Below, in pieces: positions 52,056-60,438 of a DNA stretch of 64,000 nucleotides. Source of the stretch: Micromonospora luteifusca (lineage in GTDB: Bacteria > Actinomycetota > Actinomycetes > Mycobacteriales > Micromonosporaceae); contig NZ_JAFBBP010000001.1 of NCBI RefSeq assembly GCF_016907275.1, positions 1,612,001 through 1,676,000 on the forward strand, written 5' to 3'. Within the stretch, counting starts at the first letter, position 1. Each line of letters opens with the position of its first letter. The notes below the pieces were generated by a model. That model made no database searches and was not told where the DNA came from. It worked only from the letters and a program-made list of their open reading frames with translations. A program made the position numbers and the translations under genes.

Positions 52056-53186
52056 ATGAGGGCCAGTTTCCGGCTTGGCCGGGTCGCGGGGGTGCCGGTC
52101 GGTGTCAACTGGAGCGTTCTGGTCATCTTCGCGTTGATCGCGTGGGGATTGGCCGCCAACCAGTTCCCCCGCTCGTACCCCGACAGCTCGCCGGTGGCGT
52201 ACGCCCTCGCCGGGCTGGCGGCGGCGGTGGTCTTCTTCGTCGGCCTGCTCGCGCACGAGGTGTCGCACGCGGTGGTGGCCAAGCGCAACGGGCTGACGGT
52301 CGACGGCATCACGCTCTGGCTGTTCGGCGGCGTGGCCGAGTTGCGGGGCGAGCCGCGCGACCCGGGCGCGGAGCTGCGGATCGCGGGAGTCGGCCCGCTG
52401 GTCAGTCTGCTGCTCGGGGCGTTCTTCGGCGCGATCGCCGCACTGCTCGCGCTGACCGGGCAGGACGGGCTGCTCTTCGGGGCGGTGGCGTGGCTGGCCG
52501 GCATCAACGTGCTGCTGGCCATCTTCAACGTCCTGCCGGCCGCGCCCCTGGACGGCGGCCGGTTGCTGCGCGCCGCGGTGTGGAAGGCGACCGGTGACCG
52601 GACCCGGGCGTCCGTGGTCGCCGCCCGAGCCGGTTGGGTGCTGGGTGTCCTGTTGATCGGTCTCGGGCTGTGGCAGTTCCTGTCCGGGGTCGGTTTCGGT
52701 GGGCTCTGGCTGGCCCTGATCGGCTGGTTCCTGATCGGTGCCGCCGGGGTGGAGGAGCGGCAGGCCCGCACCGGCAGTGCGCTACGCGGAGTACGGGTGG
52801 GCGACGTGATGACGCCGCAGCCGCAGACCGCCTCGGCGGAGATGACGGTCGCCGACTTCGTCGACCACTACCTCTTCGCGTACCGGCATTCGGCGCTGCC
52901 GTTGACCGAGGATGGTCGGCCGACGGGGCTGGTCACCGTCGACCGGGTGCGCGGCGTGCCGGCCGAGCGGCGGGCGTCGACCACGCTGGCCGAGGTGGCC
53001 TGCCGCGCCGACCAACTGGTCCTCGCCCAGACGGGTGAACAGCTCAACGACCTGCTCCCCCGGCTCAGTGAGTGCGCCGACGGCCGTGCCCTGGTGGTGA
53101 CGGACGGCCAGTTGGTCGGCATCGTCTCGCCCAGCGACATCAGCCGCGCCGTCCAGCGCAGCACCCTGCGCACCCAGAGGGCCTAG
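52056..53186 (+). CDS. Site-2-type membrane metalloprotease with CBS domains
   Basis: 376 residues. Zinc site HEVSH at 67-71 (in LLAHEVSHAVVAK) within a membrane helix, and the third ligand in PAAPLDGGRLLRA (about 160-172). Further helices to about 230, then two CBS motifs (about 250-365) reading VGDVMTPQPQTASAEMTVAD and VGIVSPSDISRAVQ. This is the SpoIVFB/Rip3-like subgroup, in which CBS domains sense nucleotides. It cleaves membrane or anti-sigma substrates. It ends overlapping the convergent oxidase gene by four bases. Confidence 0.92.
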   Translation: MRASFRLGRVAGVPVGVNWSVLVIFALIAWGLAANQFPRSYPDSSPVAYALAGLAAAVVFFVGLLAHEVSHAVVAKRNGLTVDGITLWLFGGVAELRGEPRDPGAELRIAGVGPLVSLLLGAFFGAIAALLALTGQDGLLFGAVAWLAGINVLLAIFNVLPAAPLDGGRLLRAAVWKATGDRTRASVVAARAGWVLGVLLIGLGLWQFLSGVGFGGLWLALIGWFLIGAAGVEERQARTGSALRGVRVGDVMTPQPQTASAEMTVADFVDHYLFAYRHSALPLTEDGRPTGLVTVDRVRGVPAERRASTTLAEVACRADQLVLAQTGEQLNDLLPRLSECADGRALVVTDGQLVGIVSPSDISRAVQRSTLRTQRA

Positions 53187-54466
53187 CGGGGGAAGTACCG
53201 GTCCAGCAGGTCGGTGCGGAACTTGCCGGTCGGGTCCAGGTGGGTCAGTTGGGCGGCGAAGTCGGCGTACCTCGGGTAGCGGGTGGCCAGCTCGGCTGGG
53301 TCGGTGACGAAGACCTTGCCCCAGTGTGGGCGGGGTGCGAACGGTGCGAGCCGTTCCTCCACCGCTGCCACCACCGGCAGGACGGCTGCGGTGTCGCCGA
53401 TCCAGGTGAAGTGCACGACGAAGCTGTCCCGGTGGTGGTTCGGGCTGAGCCACAGCTCGTCCGCCGCCACGGTCCGCAATTCGCACACCAGCAGCACCGG
53501 TGCGATCAGGTGCGCCACGTCGTCCAGCGCGGCGAGCGCGTCGGCGGCCGCCGTACGCGGCACGTGGTACTCGGACTGCAGTTCGTCGCCGCTGCTCGGG
53601 GTGAAGCCGAGTTTGAAGTGTGGCAGCCGCTCGTGCCACGGGCCCGGCTCGCCGAGCTGCGGGGTGCAGTTCTCCGGCGGCATCCCGAGCACCGGGTGCC
53701 GTGGCTCGTCGGCGGCGGTGGTGCCGAGCCAGTCCGCCGGGGGCGGCGACTGGTCCGCCACCTGCTTGCGCCACACCTCACGCAGCCGGGGCGTACGCCA
53801 GTCGGTGAAGACACTCACGCTGTACGCCGAGCCGAGAGCCTCGTCGAGCGCCTCCCGGTGCAGGTCGAGCGACACGTACTGGCGCAGCTCGAAGGCCGGC
53901 ACCACGTCCAGGGTGACCCGGGTGACCAGGCCGAGCGCACCGAGCCCGACCACCATGCCGGCGAACGTGTCCCCGTCGGCGTCGCGGTCGACCCGCAGCA
54001 GGTCACCGTCGGCGGTGACCAACTCCAGGCCCGCGACCGCGGTGGCCAGGTTGCCGTGGGTCTGGCCCGAGCCGTGGGTGGCGGTGGCCACCGCGCCGGC
54101 AACCGAGATGTGTGGCAGCGAGGCGAGGTTGGCGAGTGCGTACCCCTGGGTGTGCAGTTGTCGGGCGACGTCGCCGTAGCGCAGCGCGCCGCTCACGGTG
54201 ACCTGCCCCCGCTCGTGGTCCACGTCGACGGCCTGGGGCAGCCCGGCGAGGGTGACCAGGTCGCCGTCGGTGTCACCGAAGCGGTTGAAGGAGTGCCCGC
54301 TGCCCACCGCCCGGATCCGGGTGCTGCCGGCCACCAGTCGGCGCAGTTCGTCGGTGGAGGTCGGTCGGTGAAACGCCCGAGCGGCGTACCGCACGTTGCC
54401 GGCCCAGTTTCGGCGCGGAACGTCGGCCGTGGTGGCCGACGTGGCGTTCTGTCCCTGCACGATCAT
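53183..54466 (-). CDS. Alditol oxidase-like FAD-binding oxidoreductase
   Basis: 427 residues. FAD PP-loop with the covalent-flavin His58 in AVGSGHSFNRFG, second FAD motif LPHISVAGAVATATHGSGQT and a C-terminal ALO domain beginning near 190. Best match by motif is the streptomycete alditol oxidase (AldO), about 418 residues, which oxidises xylitol or sorbitol with O2. L-gulonolactone oxidases are alternatives. No signal peptide. ATG overlaps the upstream gene stop (ATGA), coupling it to the PH/DivIVA-like protein. Confidence 0.87.
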   Translation of the reverse strand: MIVQGQNATSATTADVPRRNWAGNVRYAARAFHRPTSTDELRRLVAGSTRIRAVGSGHSFNRFGDTDGDLVTLAGLPQAVDVDHERGQVTVSGALRYGDVARQLHTQGYALANLASLPHISVAGAVATATHGSGQTHGNLATAVAGLELVTADGDLLRVDRDADGDTFAGMVVGLGALGLVTRVTLDVVPAFELRQYVSLDLHREALDEALGSAYSVSVFTDWRTPRLREVWRKQVADQSPPPADWLGTTAADEPRHPVLGMPPENCTPQLGEPGPWHERLPHFKLGFTPSSGDELQSEYHVPRTAAADALAALDDVAHLIAPVLLVCELRTVAADELWLSPNHHRDSFVVHFTWIGDTAAVLPVVAAVEERLAPFAPRPHWGKVFVTDPAELATRYPRYADFAAQLTHLDPTGKFRTDLLDRYFPR

Positions 54467-55314
54467 GTTGCGGTCTCCCGATCGGTGGACTGGTGGTCGG
54501 CCAACGCGGCGACGAGGGCGTCCAGAACCGTATCCGTCTGGAGTGTGTTGTAGCCACGCTGGGCGATCGGCAGACCGGCCGCGGTGACGCGTTCGATCTC
54601 CCCCCGGGCCGCCTGCCGGGTCGGCGCGTCCCCGGCCACCAGGGCGTCCTGGCCGCGTCGGATCAACCGGTCGACCCGGTCCATCTGGTAGCCACGCAGG
54701 CCCACCGGAAGGTCCGGGTCCGCGAATGCCGCGCGGCGCAGAGCCGGCAGGTCGACGAAACGGTCGCCGGCGTAGCGCGAGAGCGCGGCGGACACCTGCT
54801 CGGGCTGCTCACGGACCTGGTCGAGGACGAGCAACTCGATGGCGGGGCGGCCGTCGAGTGGGTGGCGGGCGGTCACCGGCTCGATCGGCACCCCCGGCGC
54901 GGGCACCAACAGCAGCCGCGGCGGTTTCGGGTAGCCGTCGCGTCGGGGCGGCTCGTCGAGGACCAACGCGTCGACCTCGGTCCACCGGATCATCCGACGT
55001 AGGCCGGGCCGTCGGATGGTGAGCCCCTCGGCCCCGATCCCGAACCGGAACGGTCGCAGCGCGCTGACCAGCGCCACCACGCCGAGCGCGACGGCACCCC
55101 CCGCGATGATCGTCCGTAGCAGGGCGCCGTCGCTGGGATAGACCAAGAGGAGCACCCCGCCGAGTACGCACACCAGGGCGAGCGCACGGGACCCCCGATT
55201 CCGGCGCAATTCCACGCTCGGACCCCCGTTCATGACCGTGGCGTCGGTCCCAGCATCTTCCGCCAAACCGGGCACCGAGGACACCGGTCGATCGGGCACG
55301 GTTGTTCTCGTCAT
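54463..55314 (-). CDS. Membrane protein with PH-like and DivIVA-like segments
   Basis: 283 residues. Two transmembrane helices (about 43-85), then a bacterial PH-like domain FRFGIGAEGLTIRRPGLRRM then IRWTEVDALVLDE (about 90-160). The C-terminal 80 residues hold two GY...VD/TD units, VGLRGYQMDRVDRLIRR and AQRGYNTLQTDTVLDALV, which look like the repeats of short actinobacterial DivIVA-domain proteins that recognise curved or septal membranes. Role unknown. Its stop overlaps the alditol oxidase start. Divergent from the Pro-rich gene at 55335. Confidence 0.72.
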   Translation of the reverse strand: MTRTTVPDRPVSSVPGLAEDAGTDATVMNGGPSVELRRNRGSRALALVCVLGGVLLLVYPSDGALLRTIIAGGAVALGVVALVSALRPFRFGIGAEGLTIRRPGLRRMIRWTEVDALVLDEPPRRDGYPKPPRLLLVPAPGVPIEPVTARHPLDGRPAIELLVLDQVREQPEQVSAALSRYAGDRFVDLPALRRAAFADPDLPVGLRGYQMDRVDRLIRRGQDALVAGDAPTRQAARGEIERVTAAGLPIAQRGYNTLQTDTVLDALVAALADHQSTDRETAT

Positions 55315-55334
55315 CGTCGGGGAACCCTACGCTC

Positions 55335-55643
55335 ATGAGCAGCTACCGTGATCCGGCCCTACGGGGCGACGTCTTCCCCTCCGAGGAGGAGATGGACCCG
55401 ACCGGCATGGGGGTCGAGCAGGTCAGCGCGCCGCCGTCCGGCGGGTTGGCGAGCCATCCGTCGCCCACGCCCGGTCCCCGCCCCACACCGGCACCCGCCC
55501 CGGCCCCGACGCCGGTGCCGGCACCCGGGCCGCCGCCGCGCGCGCCCGGTGCCGGGGCACAGTCGATTGTGACCCGGCACCTGGACGGGTCGGTGGAGGT
55601 GGTCACCGACCTGGATGGCGACGGCCTCCCTGGAGGCGCCTGA
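55335..55643 (+). CDS. Proline-rich hypothetical protein
   Basis: About 102 residues from ATG 55335. Acidic start, a long Pro/Ala run of about 35 residues (PTPAPAPAPTPVPAPGPPP) and a conserved-looking end SIVTRHLDGSVEVVTDLDGD. No SD, signal peptide or membrane helix. The end motif supports coding on this strand, but a weaker ORF exists on the opposite strand, so the call is moderate. Convergent with the glycosidase-like gene. Confidence 0.5.
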   Translation: MSSYRDPALRGDVFPSEEEMDPTGMGVEQVSAPPSGGLASHPSPTPGPRPTPAPAPAPTPVPAPGPPPRAPGAGAQSIVTRHLDGSVEVVTDLDGDGLPGGA

Positions 55644-55651
55644 CCGGCCGT

Positions 55652-56692
55652 TCAGACGAACGGCGGGGTGGCGTACGCCGACCGCAGCGCGGCCAACCCG
55701 GTCGCCTTCGGTGTGAGTGTGCCCCACCCCGAGTTGAAGTAGTTGGTGCACGCGATAAGTGGCCCACGCTCGGCGTTGAGCTGGGCGATGGCCGCCGGCA
55801 CGGTCGCGATCCAGGCAGCCTGGTCGGGGATTTCCGCCACCCGCACCCCCCACTCGGCGATGAGCACCGGACGGGACAGTGCCACCGGCCCGAGGTCGGC
55901 CACCGCCCAGTCCTTGGTGCGGCGGAACCGGGCCAGCGCGGTGTGGCTGGCGTTGGTGGCGTAGACGTTCCACTGCAGGAAATCCAGACGGGTCATCAGC
56001 GGTTCCGGGTGGAGGCGCTGGAAGGAGGCCCGGTCGAAGCCGCCGATCCCGACCGAGAAGGTCGTGCCGCCGGGCAGCGTCCGCGCCTTGAACCAGGTGA
56101 GGATGTAGTTGACCGCCTGCACCGCGCGGGCGTCTGACTGCGCCCAGGTGTACGCCACACCGGCGTCGGTGGTGCCGAACTCGTGGTCGGTGTCGAATTC
56201 GGAGGCGAGTTGGATGTTCACGCCGAAGCCGAGCGTCCGATACTGCGCCAGAGCGCGGTGGAACAACCCGTCGCACTGGCCGTTGAGCACCTGGCTGTAC
56301 CCGTACGCCTTCGGCCAGGTCGTGCCGGGACGCTGCTGGATGGTCATCGACGGTGCCGGCACGGTGTAGGTGGTGCCGTCCACGGTGAAGGTCTGCGGCC
56401 CGGTGTCCGGGGCCCCGTAGTGCTTCAACTCCAGGACCATGTTCATCCGGATCCCCGCCCGGCCCAGGGTGATCAGCCAGGGCCGGTTGTAGCCGGGGAA
56501 GACGAAGCCGTCGGCGAAGCTGCGGTACTGGGTGAGCGAGCGGAAGTTGCCGCCGGTCATGTCGGCGGTCGGGTCGGCACCACCGGAAAGGTAGTAGCCG
56601 CCGAGAATGGGTTGGCTTGCCACGATGTAGTCGGCGGTGGCCGTCGCGGTGTGACCGGCGGCGTCGCGGACCCGGACGGTGACGCGGGGCAT
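55652..56692 (-). CDS. Glycosidase-like TIM-barrel protein with N-terminal Ig-like stub
   Basis: 346 residues from ATG 56692 (a GTG directly precedes it). Starts VTVRVRDAAGHTATATADYI, the end of an Ig-like domain, then GGYYLSGGADPTAD and a barrel with LASEFDTDHEF and PVLIAEWGVRVAE, whose Glu residues fit acid/base and nucleophile of a clan A glycosidase (GH26/GH5-like). No signal peptide, so its site of action is unclear. Similar cellulase-like modules occur in phage tail proteins of actinobacteria. TGATG joins it to the preceding Ig-like ORF. Confidence 0.72.
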   Translation of the reverse strand: MPRVTVRVRDAAGHTATATADYIVASQPILGGYYLSGGADPTADMTGGNFRSLTQYRSFADGFVFPGYNRPWLITLGRAGIRMNMVLELKHYGAPDTGPQTFTVDGTTYTVPAPSMTIQQRPGTTWPKAYGYSQVLNGQCDGLFHRALAQYRTLGFGVNIQLASEFDTDHEFGTTDAGVAYTWAQSDARAVQAVNYILTWFKARTLPGGTTFSVGIGGFDRASFQRLHPEPLMTRLDFLQWNVYATNASHTALARFRRTKDWAVADLGPVALSRPVLIAEWGVRVAEIPDQAAWIATVPAAIAQLNAERGPLIACTNYFNSGWGTLTPKATGLAALRSAYATPPFV

Positions 56693-56961
56693 CACGCCAC
56701 CGCTCGGTACACGGCGACCGCGCCGTTGTCGGAGACGCGGGCCCAGGCACGGCCGGAGTCGTCGGTGACGCTGACGGTGAGCGGGTCGATGACGACGTTG
56801 GCGGTGACCGGTGCGCTGCTGTTGCCCCGCGCGTCGGTGACCACGATGGTGACGGTGAGCGGTTTGTTGTCGGCGTCGGAGTAGTTGACGGTCAGCAGCA
56901 TCTGATCGCCCGGCGAGTAGGCCGACGCGCTCAGGGCTGCGATCGCGGTGGGAGTGGCCAT
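56692..56961 (-). CDS. Small Ig-like protein coupled to glycosidase-like gene
   Basis: 89 residues from ATG 56961 with SD GAGGGGG. Beta-sandwich pattern LTVNYSDADNKPLTVTIVVT, DARGNSSAPVTANVVIDPLT, typical of Ig/fibronectin-type modules. No signal peptide. Its TGA shares one base with the next ATG (TGATG), so the downstream ORF would be translated by reinitiation, or the pair was once one gene. The end VSDNGAVAVYRAVA breaks off in mid-domain. Confidence 0.65.
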   Translation of the reverse strand: MATPTAIAALSASAYSPGDQMLLTVNYSDADNKPLTVTIVVTDARGNSSAPVTANVVIDPLTVSVTDDSGRAWARVSDNGAVAVYRAVA

Positions 56962-57314
56962 GTGGGCCCCCTCTGATTGGTCGCGGTCCGGGCGGAGCGA
57001 ATGACCGACGCCGGACCGGCATCCTGCACGGGGTGCGAAAAGAAGGGCGGGACACCGGCGCAGGCGACGTGGCCGTGAGCGGTGTCGGCGGTGATGACGT
57101 CCTTGTCCCGGCGAGGAATGAAACCGCTGCGGGCGCGCCCCCAACGGCGTCAGTACCTGCCCCAACAGTGCCCCGCCCGGGGCTCCCCCGTCTTGTCCGG
57201 TTGGCGACAGGGACCCACTCTGACCTGGGAAAATGCGAATCGGCGCGGTTGCGGGGACGTCATCGCCGGGCTGCACCAACGCTGGAGCCGCGGGAGCTGG
57301 ATAGCCTGGTGATC
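56962..57314. other. Divergent intergenic region
   Basis: 353 bases between the Ig-like gene (leftward) and the GNAT gene (rightward). Frames here lack GC third-position bias. TAGCCT (57302-57307) ends 7 bases before the GNAT ATG and is its likely -10. No RNA gene or repeat was seen. Confidence 0.45.
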
Positions 57315-57761
57315 ATGGAGGACTGGACACTTCGACCGGCTTCGCTGACGGACGTCGACGCGGTGGCCGAACTGCGGGCCGTGGTGCTGCGGGCCGATCT
57401 GGAACGGCTCGGGCGGTACGACGAGCAACGGGTCCGGCAGCGCCTGCGGGACGGGTTCGTACCGGCGTACACCTGGGTTGTCGAGGTGGGCGGCGCGTTC
57501 GCCGGCTGCGTGGCGCTGCGCCCGGCGGACGACGCCCGCTGGCTGGAGCACTTCTACCTGGCGCCGCACCTGCAGGGCAGCGGCATCGGCACGGCGGTGC
57601 TGCGCGAGTTGCTGGAGCGGTGCGACCGCGACGGCACCCGGGTCCGACTGAACGTGTTGCAGGGCAGTCCGGCGCGGCGGTTGTACGAGCGGCACGGATT
57701 CACGCTCGAGACCGAGGACCCGGTGGACGTGTTCATGGTGCGCGCGCCAACTTCGGCCTAG
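57315..57761 (+). CDS. GNAT-family N-acetyltransferase
   Basis: 148 residues from ATG 57315. Acetyl-CoA motif A region LEHFYLAPHLQGSGIGTAVL with the Q/RxxGxG/A loop (QGSGIG), then LNVLQGSPARRLYERHGFTL typical of GNAT motif B. The acceptor substrate is unknown. No SD; the -10-like TAGCCT places the transcript start at or next to the ATG, suggesting a leaderless mRNA. Confidence 0.88.
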   Translation: MEDWTLRPASLTDVDAVAELRAVVLRADLERLGRYDEQRVRQRLRDGFVPAYTWVVEVGGAFAGCVALRPADDARWLEHFYLAPHLQGSGIGTAVLRELLERCDRDGTRVRLNVLQGSPARRLYERHGFTLETEDPVDVFMVRAPTSA

Positions 57762-57794
57762 AACCCACCACCGCCATGAGGGAGCAGCACGTGG

Positions 57795-57815
57795 TGTCAA
57801 TGTAGCGTTGACACG
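57795..57815. promoter_or_regulatory. Operator copy 1 at the start of the HTH gene
   Basis: TGTCAATG-TAG-CGTTGACACG: 8-base half-sites TGTCAATG and CGTTGACA pair at 7 positions across a 3-base spacer. The TAGCGT within it (57803-57808) ends 7 bases before the GTG and may be the -10, so a bound protein would block transcription. It matches operator copy 2 at 18 of 21 positions. Confidence 0.68.
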
Positions 57816-58294
57816 TGACGGCGGACCTGGCTCAGTTGGCGGACGTTCGCGCTACCCGTGCCCGACTGGACGAGCAGGAGTTGGCGCTCATCGACCGGGC
57901 GCGTCACGACGGCGCGACGTGGGCACAAATCGCGGAGGCGCTGGGCCTGGGCAGCCGGCAGGCCGCGGAGCAGCGCCGGCAGCGCCTGGTGGCGGCGCGG
58001 TGGTCACGTCGGCAGCACCTGGATCTCGATTATTCGGCGCGGATCGCGGAGCTGCGGAACGCCGTGGCGGACCTCGGGCGGTGGATCGCCACGGACCGCC
58101 GATGGGACACCCGGTTCGCTCGGGCGGCGCTGGTGCGAAGCACGGTGGACGCCGCGCTGGATGCCGTCCCGGGCTCGCTGTACGCGTTGGCCCTGCACCT
58201 CGTCGCTGACCTGGCCGAGGCGGGCGAATGCCTGCCGGTGCCCGTACGCGCCGCGGCAGCGAGGGCCGACGCGGCACTGTCAATGACACGTTGA
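57815..58294 (+). CDS. Small helix-turn-helix protein, probable autorepressor
   Basis: 159 residues from GTG 57815, with no SD. Helix-turn-helix in ALIDRARHDGATWAQIAEAL then GLGSRQAAEQRRQRLVAARW (about 24-63), close in pattern to the small actinobacterial proteins annotated as HSP18-type regulators. The remainder is helical and may bind ligand or dimerise. The gene is bracketed by two near-identical palindromes, one at its start codon and one overlapping its stop, ahead of an MFS exporter. Confidence 0.82.
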   Translation: MTADLAQLADVRATRARLDEQELALIDRARHDGATWAQIAEALGLGSRQAAEQRRQRLVAARWSRRQHLDLDYSARIAELRNAVADLGRWIATDRRWDTRFARAALVRSTVDAALDAVPGSLYALALHLVADLAEAGECLPVPVRAAAARADAALSMTR

Positions 58295-58298
58295 CACG
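58278..58298. promoter_or_regulatory. Operator copy 2 before the MFS gene
   Basis: TGTCAATG-ACA-CGTTGACACG, the same palindrome as at 57795 except the 3-base spacer. It overlaps the end of the HTH gene. Its TTGACA (58291-58296) is a perfect -35 followed 18 bases later by TAGCTG (58315-58320), a possible promoter for the MFS gene at 58371. Confidence 0.68.
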
Positions 58299-58370
58299 AG
58301 CCGCCGGCATTGCCTAGCTGTAGCTCAAGAATCAGGATGTGAGTCGTCTCGGCTCAACCCTGGAGGGCTC

Positions 58371-59555
58371 ATGCGTCGCAACGCGGGACTGTTCGTGGCG
58401 ATCTCACTGCTGTCCGGGTTCGGCAGCAGCGCCATGTCCCTGGTGGCCGGCATCTGGGTCCTGGATCTCACCGGCTCGACCGGGCTCGCGGCCCTCACCG
58501 GGCTGTGCGTGTACGCCCCGGTGCTTGCCGGCCCATGGCTGGGCGGTCTGCTCGACCGGGCGCCCCGACGGCCGCTGGTCATCGCGGTCAACCTCATGTT
58601 GGCCGTCGCCCTCCTGGCGCTCTTCGCGGTACGAGGGCCAGGGCAGACGTGGCTCATCTTCGCCGTCTCGTCCGTCTACGGCGTCAGTTACGTGCTCATC
58701 GGCGCAGGCGAGACGGCGCTGCTGCCGTCCGCGCTGTCACCGACCGAACTCGGCGACGTCAACGGCTGGCGCTCAAGTGCGCAGGAGGGCATGAAGCTCG
58801 TCGCTCCCCTGGCCGGAGCCGGCCTCTACACGTGGCGCGGCGGGCACGCGGTCGTCGTACTCAGCGCGGCCATGCCGGTCCTGGTCGCCATCCTGTACGC
58901 GACGGTGCGCCTGAGCCGGACGCCACCCGACCAACCGTCGCAGCGGCACCCTGTTCCGCGTACCGGATTGTCGGTCCTGTTCAAACAGCGAGCGACGGGC
59001 GTGCCGGTCGTGCTCGCCGCCGCGTCGATCGCCATGTCCGGATTCACGACCGCGGCGATCTACGCGGTCGTCGTCACGGAGCTGCGCCTACCGGCGACGT
59101 TCCTGGGCGTGCTGACCAGCGCCCAGGGTGCCGGTTCCATCATCGGTGGCCTGGTCGTCGGCCGGCTCATCACCGGCCGGGGTCCGGTCACTGTCGGTAT
59201 CGCCGGAACGATGCTGTTCGCCGTCGGTTGCCTGGCCCGGTGCCTTCCATGGTGGCCGGCCACGGTTGTCGGCGCGGCAGTGGCCGGCGTCGGCCTGCCC
59301 TGGACGCTTGTCGCGGCCGTGACCGCCGTGCAGACGCACACACCGTCGGGGCTGCTCGGCCGGGTCTCCGCAACGGCCAACACCGCGATGTTCGGGCCTC
59401 TCGTGGTGGCGATCCCACTCGGCTCGGCGGCCGTGCACCTCGGCGGACGCCCGCCGCTCATCGCCGCGGTCGTGATCTGCCTGGCGGCGGTGGCCGCCAC
59501 TCTCAGCTTCGGATACCCAGGCCGTCGCGGTCGAGCGCTGCTCGGATCTGGCTGA
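58371..59555 (+). CDS. MFS transporter (drug exporter type)
   Basis: 394 residues with SD GGAGGG. About 12 helices. Motif-A-like loop GGLLDRAPRRPLVIAVN between helices 2 and 3, LIGAGETALLPSALSPTELG loop, and VGRLITGRGP in the second half. Resembles the MFS_3/enterobactin exporter-like subfamily. Its promoter appears to overlap operator copy 2, so it is probably controlled by the HTH protein upstream. Its 3' end overlaps the convergent phosphotransferase gene by 53 bases. Confidence 0.9.
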   Translation: MRRNAGLFVAISLLSGFGSSAMSLVAGIWVLDLTGSTGLAALTGLCVYAPVLAGPWLGGLLDRAPRRPLVIAVNLMLAVALLALFAVRGPGQTWLIFAVSSVYGVSYVLIGAGETALLPSALSPTELGDVNGWRSSAQEGMKLVAPLAGAGLYTWRGGHAVVVLSAAMPVLVAILYATVRLSRTPPDQPSQRHPVPRTGLSVLFKQRATGVPVVLAAASIAMSGFTTAAIYAVVVTELRLPATFLGVLTSAQGAGSIIGGLVVGRLITGRGPVTVGIAGTMLFAVGCLARCLPWWPATVVGAAVAGVGLPWTLVAAVTAVQTHTPSGLLGRVSATANTAMFGPLVVAIPLGSAAVHLGGRPPLIAAVVICLAAVAATLSFGYPGRRGRALLGSG

Positions 59556-60354
59556 GCCACTCGGTGCCCAGCCGGCGCCCGTTGGGGAGTTGGTCGTCTC
59601 GATCCCAACGCCACGTTGTGATCATCGCCAGCACGAGGATCCGGCATTCGCGTAACAGGCCCTGATCGGCACCCGGATAGTGCTCGCCGACTTCTTCGGG
59701 CGCATGGGCGAGGTCGAACTCGACCGGCCCACGGCAGCACGTCTCGAGGTCTATGAACAGCAGCCCGTTCCTCGTGGCGAGCACGTTGCCCGGGTGCGGC
59801 TCGCCGTGCAGTAGCTGCTCGGCCCCGTCACGCTGGCCGATCACTCGCCGCAGGCTTCGTAAGGTGTTGCCGAGGAGTTCCCGGTCCGCGTCGGCGAGGG
59901 CCGGGGTGCGGTCGCGGCTTGCCACGAGTTGCTGGGCCCGCTCGACTCGATCGGTGAAGTGCGGCGCGGGGACATCGAGATTGCGCATGCCGGTATGCAG
60001 CCGCCCGAGCGCATCGGCGTAGTCGGCTGGTGAGACCTCTCGATGCGTCGCGGATTCGTAGTAGGTCCACAGCGTGACCACGAACCCGTCACGCTCGTAG
60101 ACACGTGGCTCCACCCGAGGCTCAAGAGCAGCTACCGGGCTGCCGGATTCGGTGAGCCGTTGCGCCAGCTCAATCTCGGTGTGTGCGACATGGTTCGCTG
60201 CAGGTGCCACCCGGGCCAGGACGTCACACGGCAGCAGACGCAGAGTCAGCTTGTTCGAGTTCTGAAGAACGACAGCGTCGTCGACCGTCAGGTCAACCGA
60301 TGCGGCGATCGACCTGGCGGCGGCCACCGCGTGCTGGAACTCCGACGCCTGCAT
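59503..60354 (-). CDS. Aminoglycoside phosphotransferase-like kinase
   Basis: 283 residues. APH/choline kinase fold: catalytic loop LLHGEPHPGNVLATRNG, where the usual HGD is HGE, and metal-binding LLFIDLETCCRGPVEFDLAH. N-terminal lobe with KLTLRLLPCDVLARVAP. The Asp-to-Glu change at the catalytic base is seen in one actinobacterial subgroup, so it need not be inactive. Substrate unknown (antibiotic or small metabolite). Its last 53 bases overlap the MFS gene end on the other strand. Confidence 0.85.
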   Translation of the reverse strand: MQASEFQHAVAAARSIAASVDLTVDDAVVLQNSNKLTLRLLPCDVLARVAPAANHVAHTEIELAQRLTESGSPVAALEPRVEPRVYERDGFVVTLWTYYESATHREVSPADYADALGRLHTGMRNLDVPAPHFTDRVERAQQLVASRDRTPALADADRELLGNTLRSLRRVIGQRDGAEQLLHGEPHPGNVLATRNGLLFIDLETCCRGPVEFDLAHAPEEVGEHYPGADQGLLRECRILVLAMITTWRWDRDDQLPNGRRLGTEWLSQIRAALDRDGLGIRS

Positions 60355-60438
60355 CGTCGCCGGCCCTCTCCCTTGCGCGCTGCCGTACCTTCCCAGCCGG
60401 GACCCTACATGCGTGCCAGGCGTGGATACTGTCGAGCC

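Noticed and set aside
55343..55606. Minus-strand ORF opposite the proline-rich gene
   Set aside because: Gly/Ala repeat composition without motif; the plus strand has a more convincing conserved-looking C-terminus.
56680..56720. Programmed -1 frameshift joining the Ig-like and glycosidase-like ORFs
   Set aside because: No slippery heptamer is visible around the TGATG; stop-start reinitiation explains the layout better.
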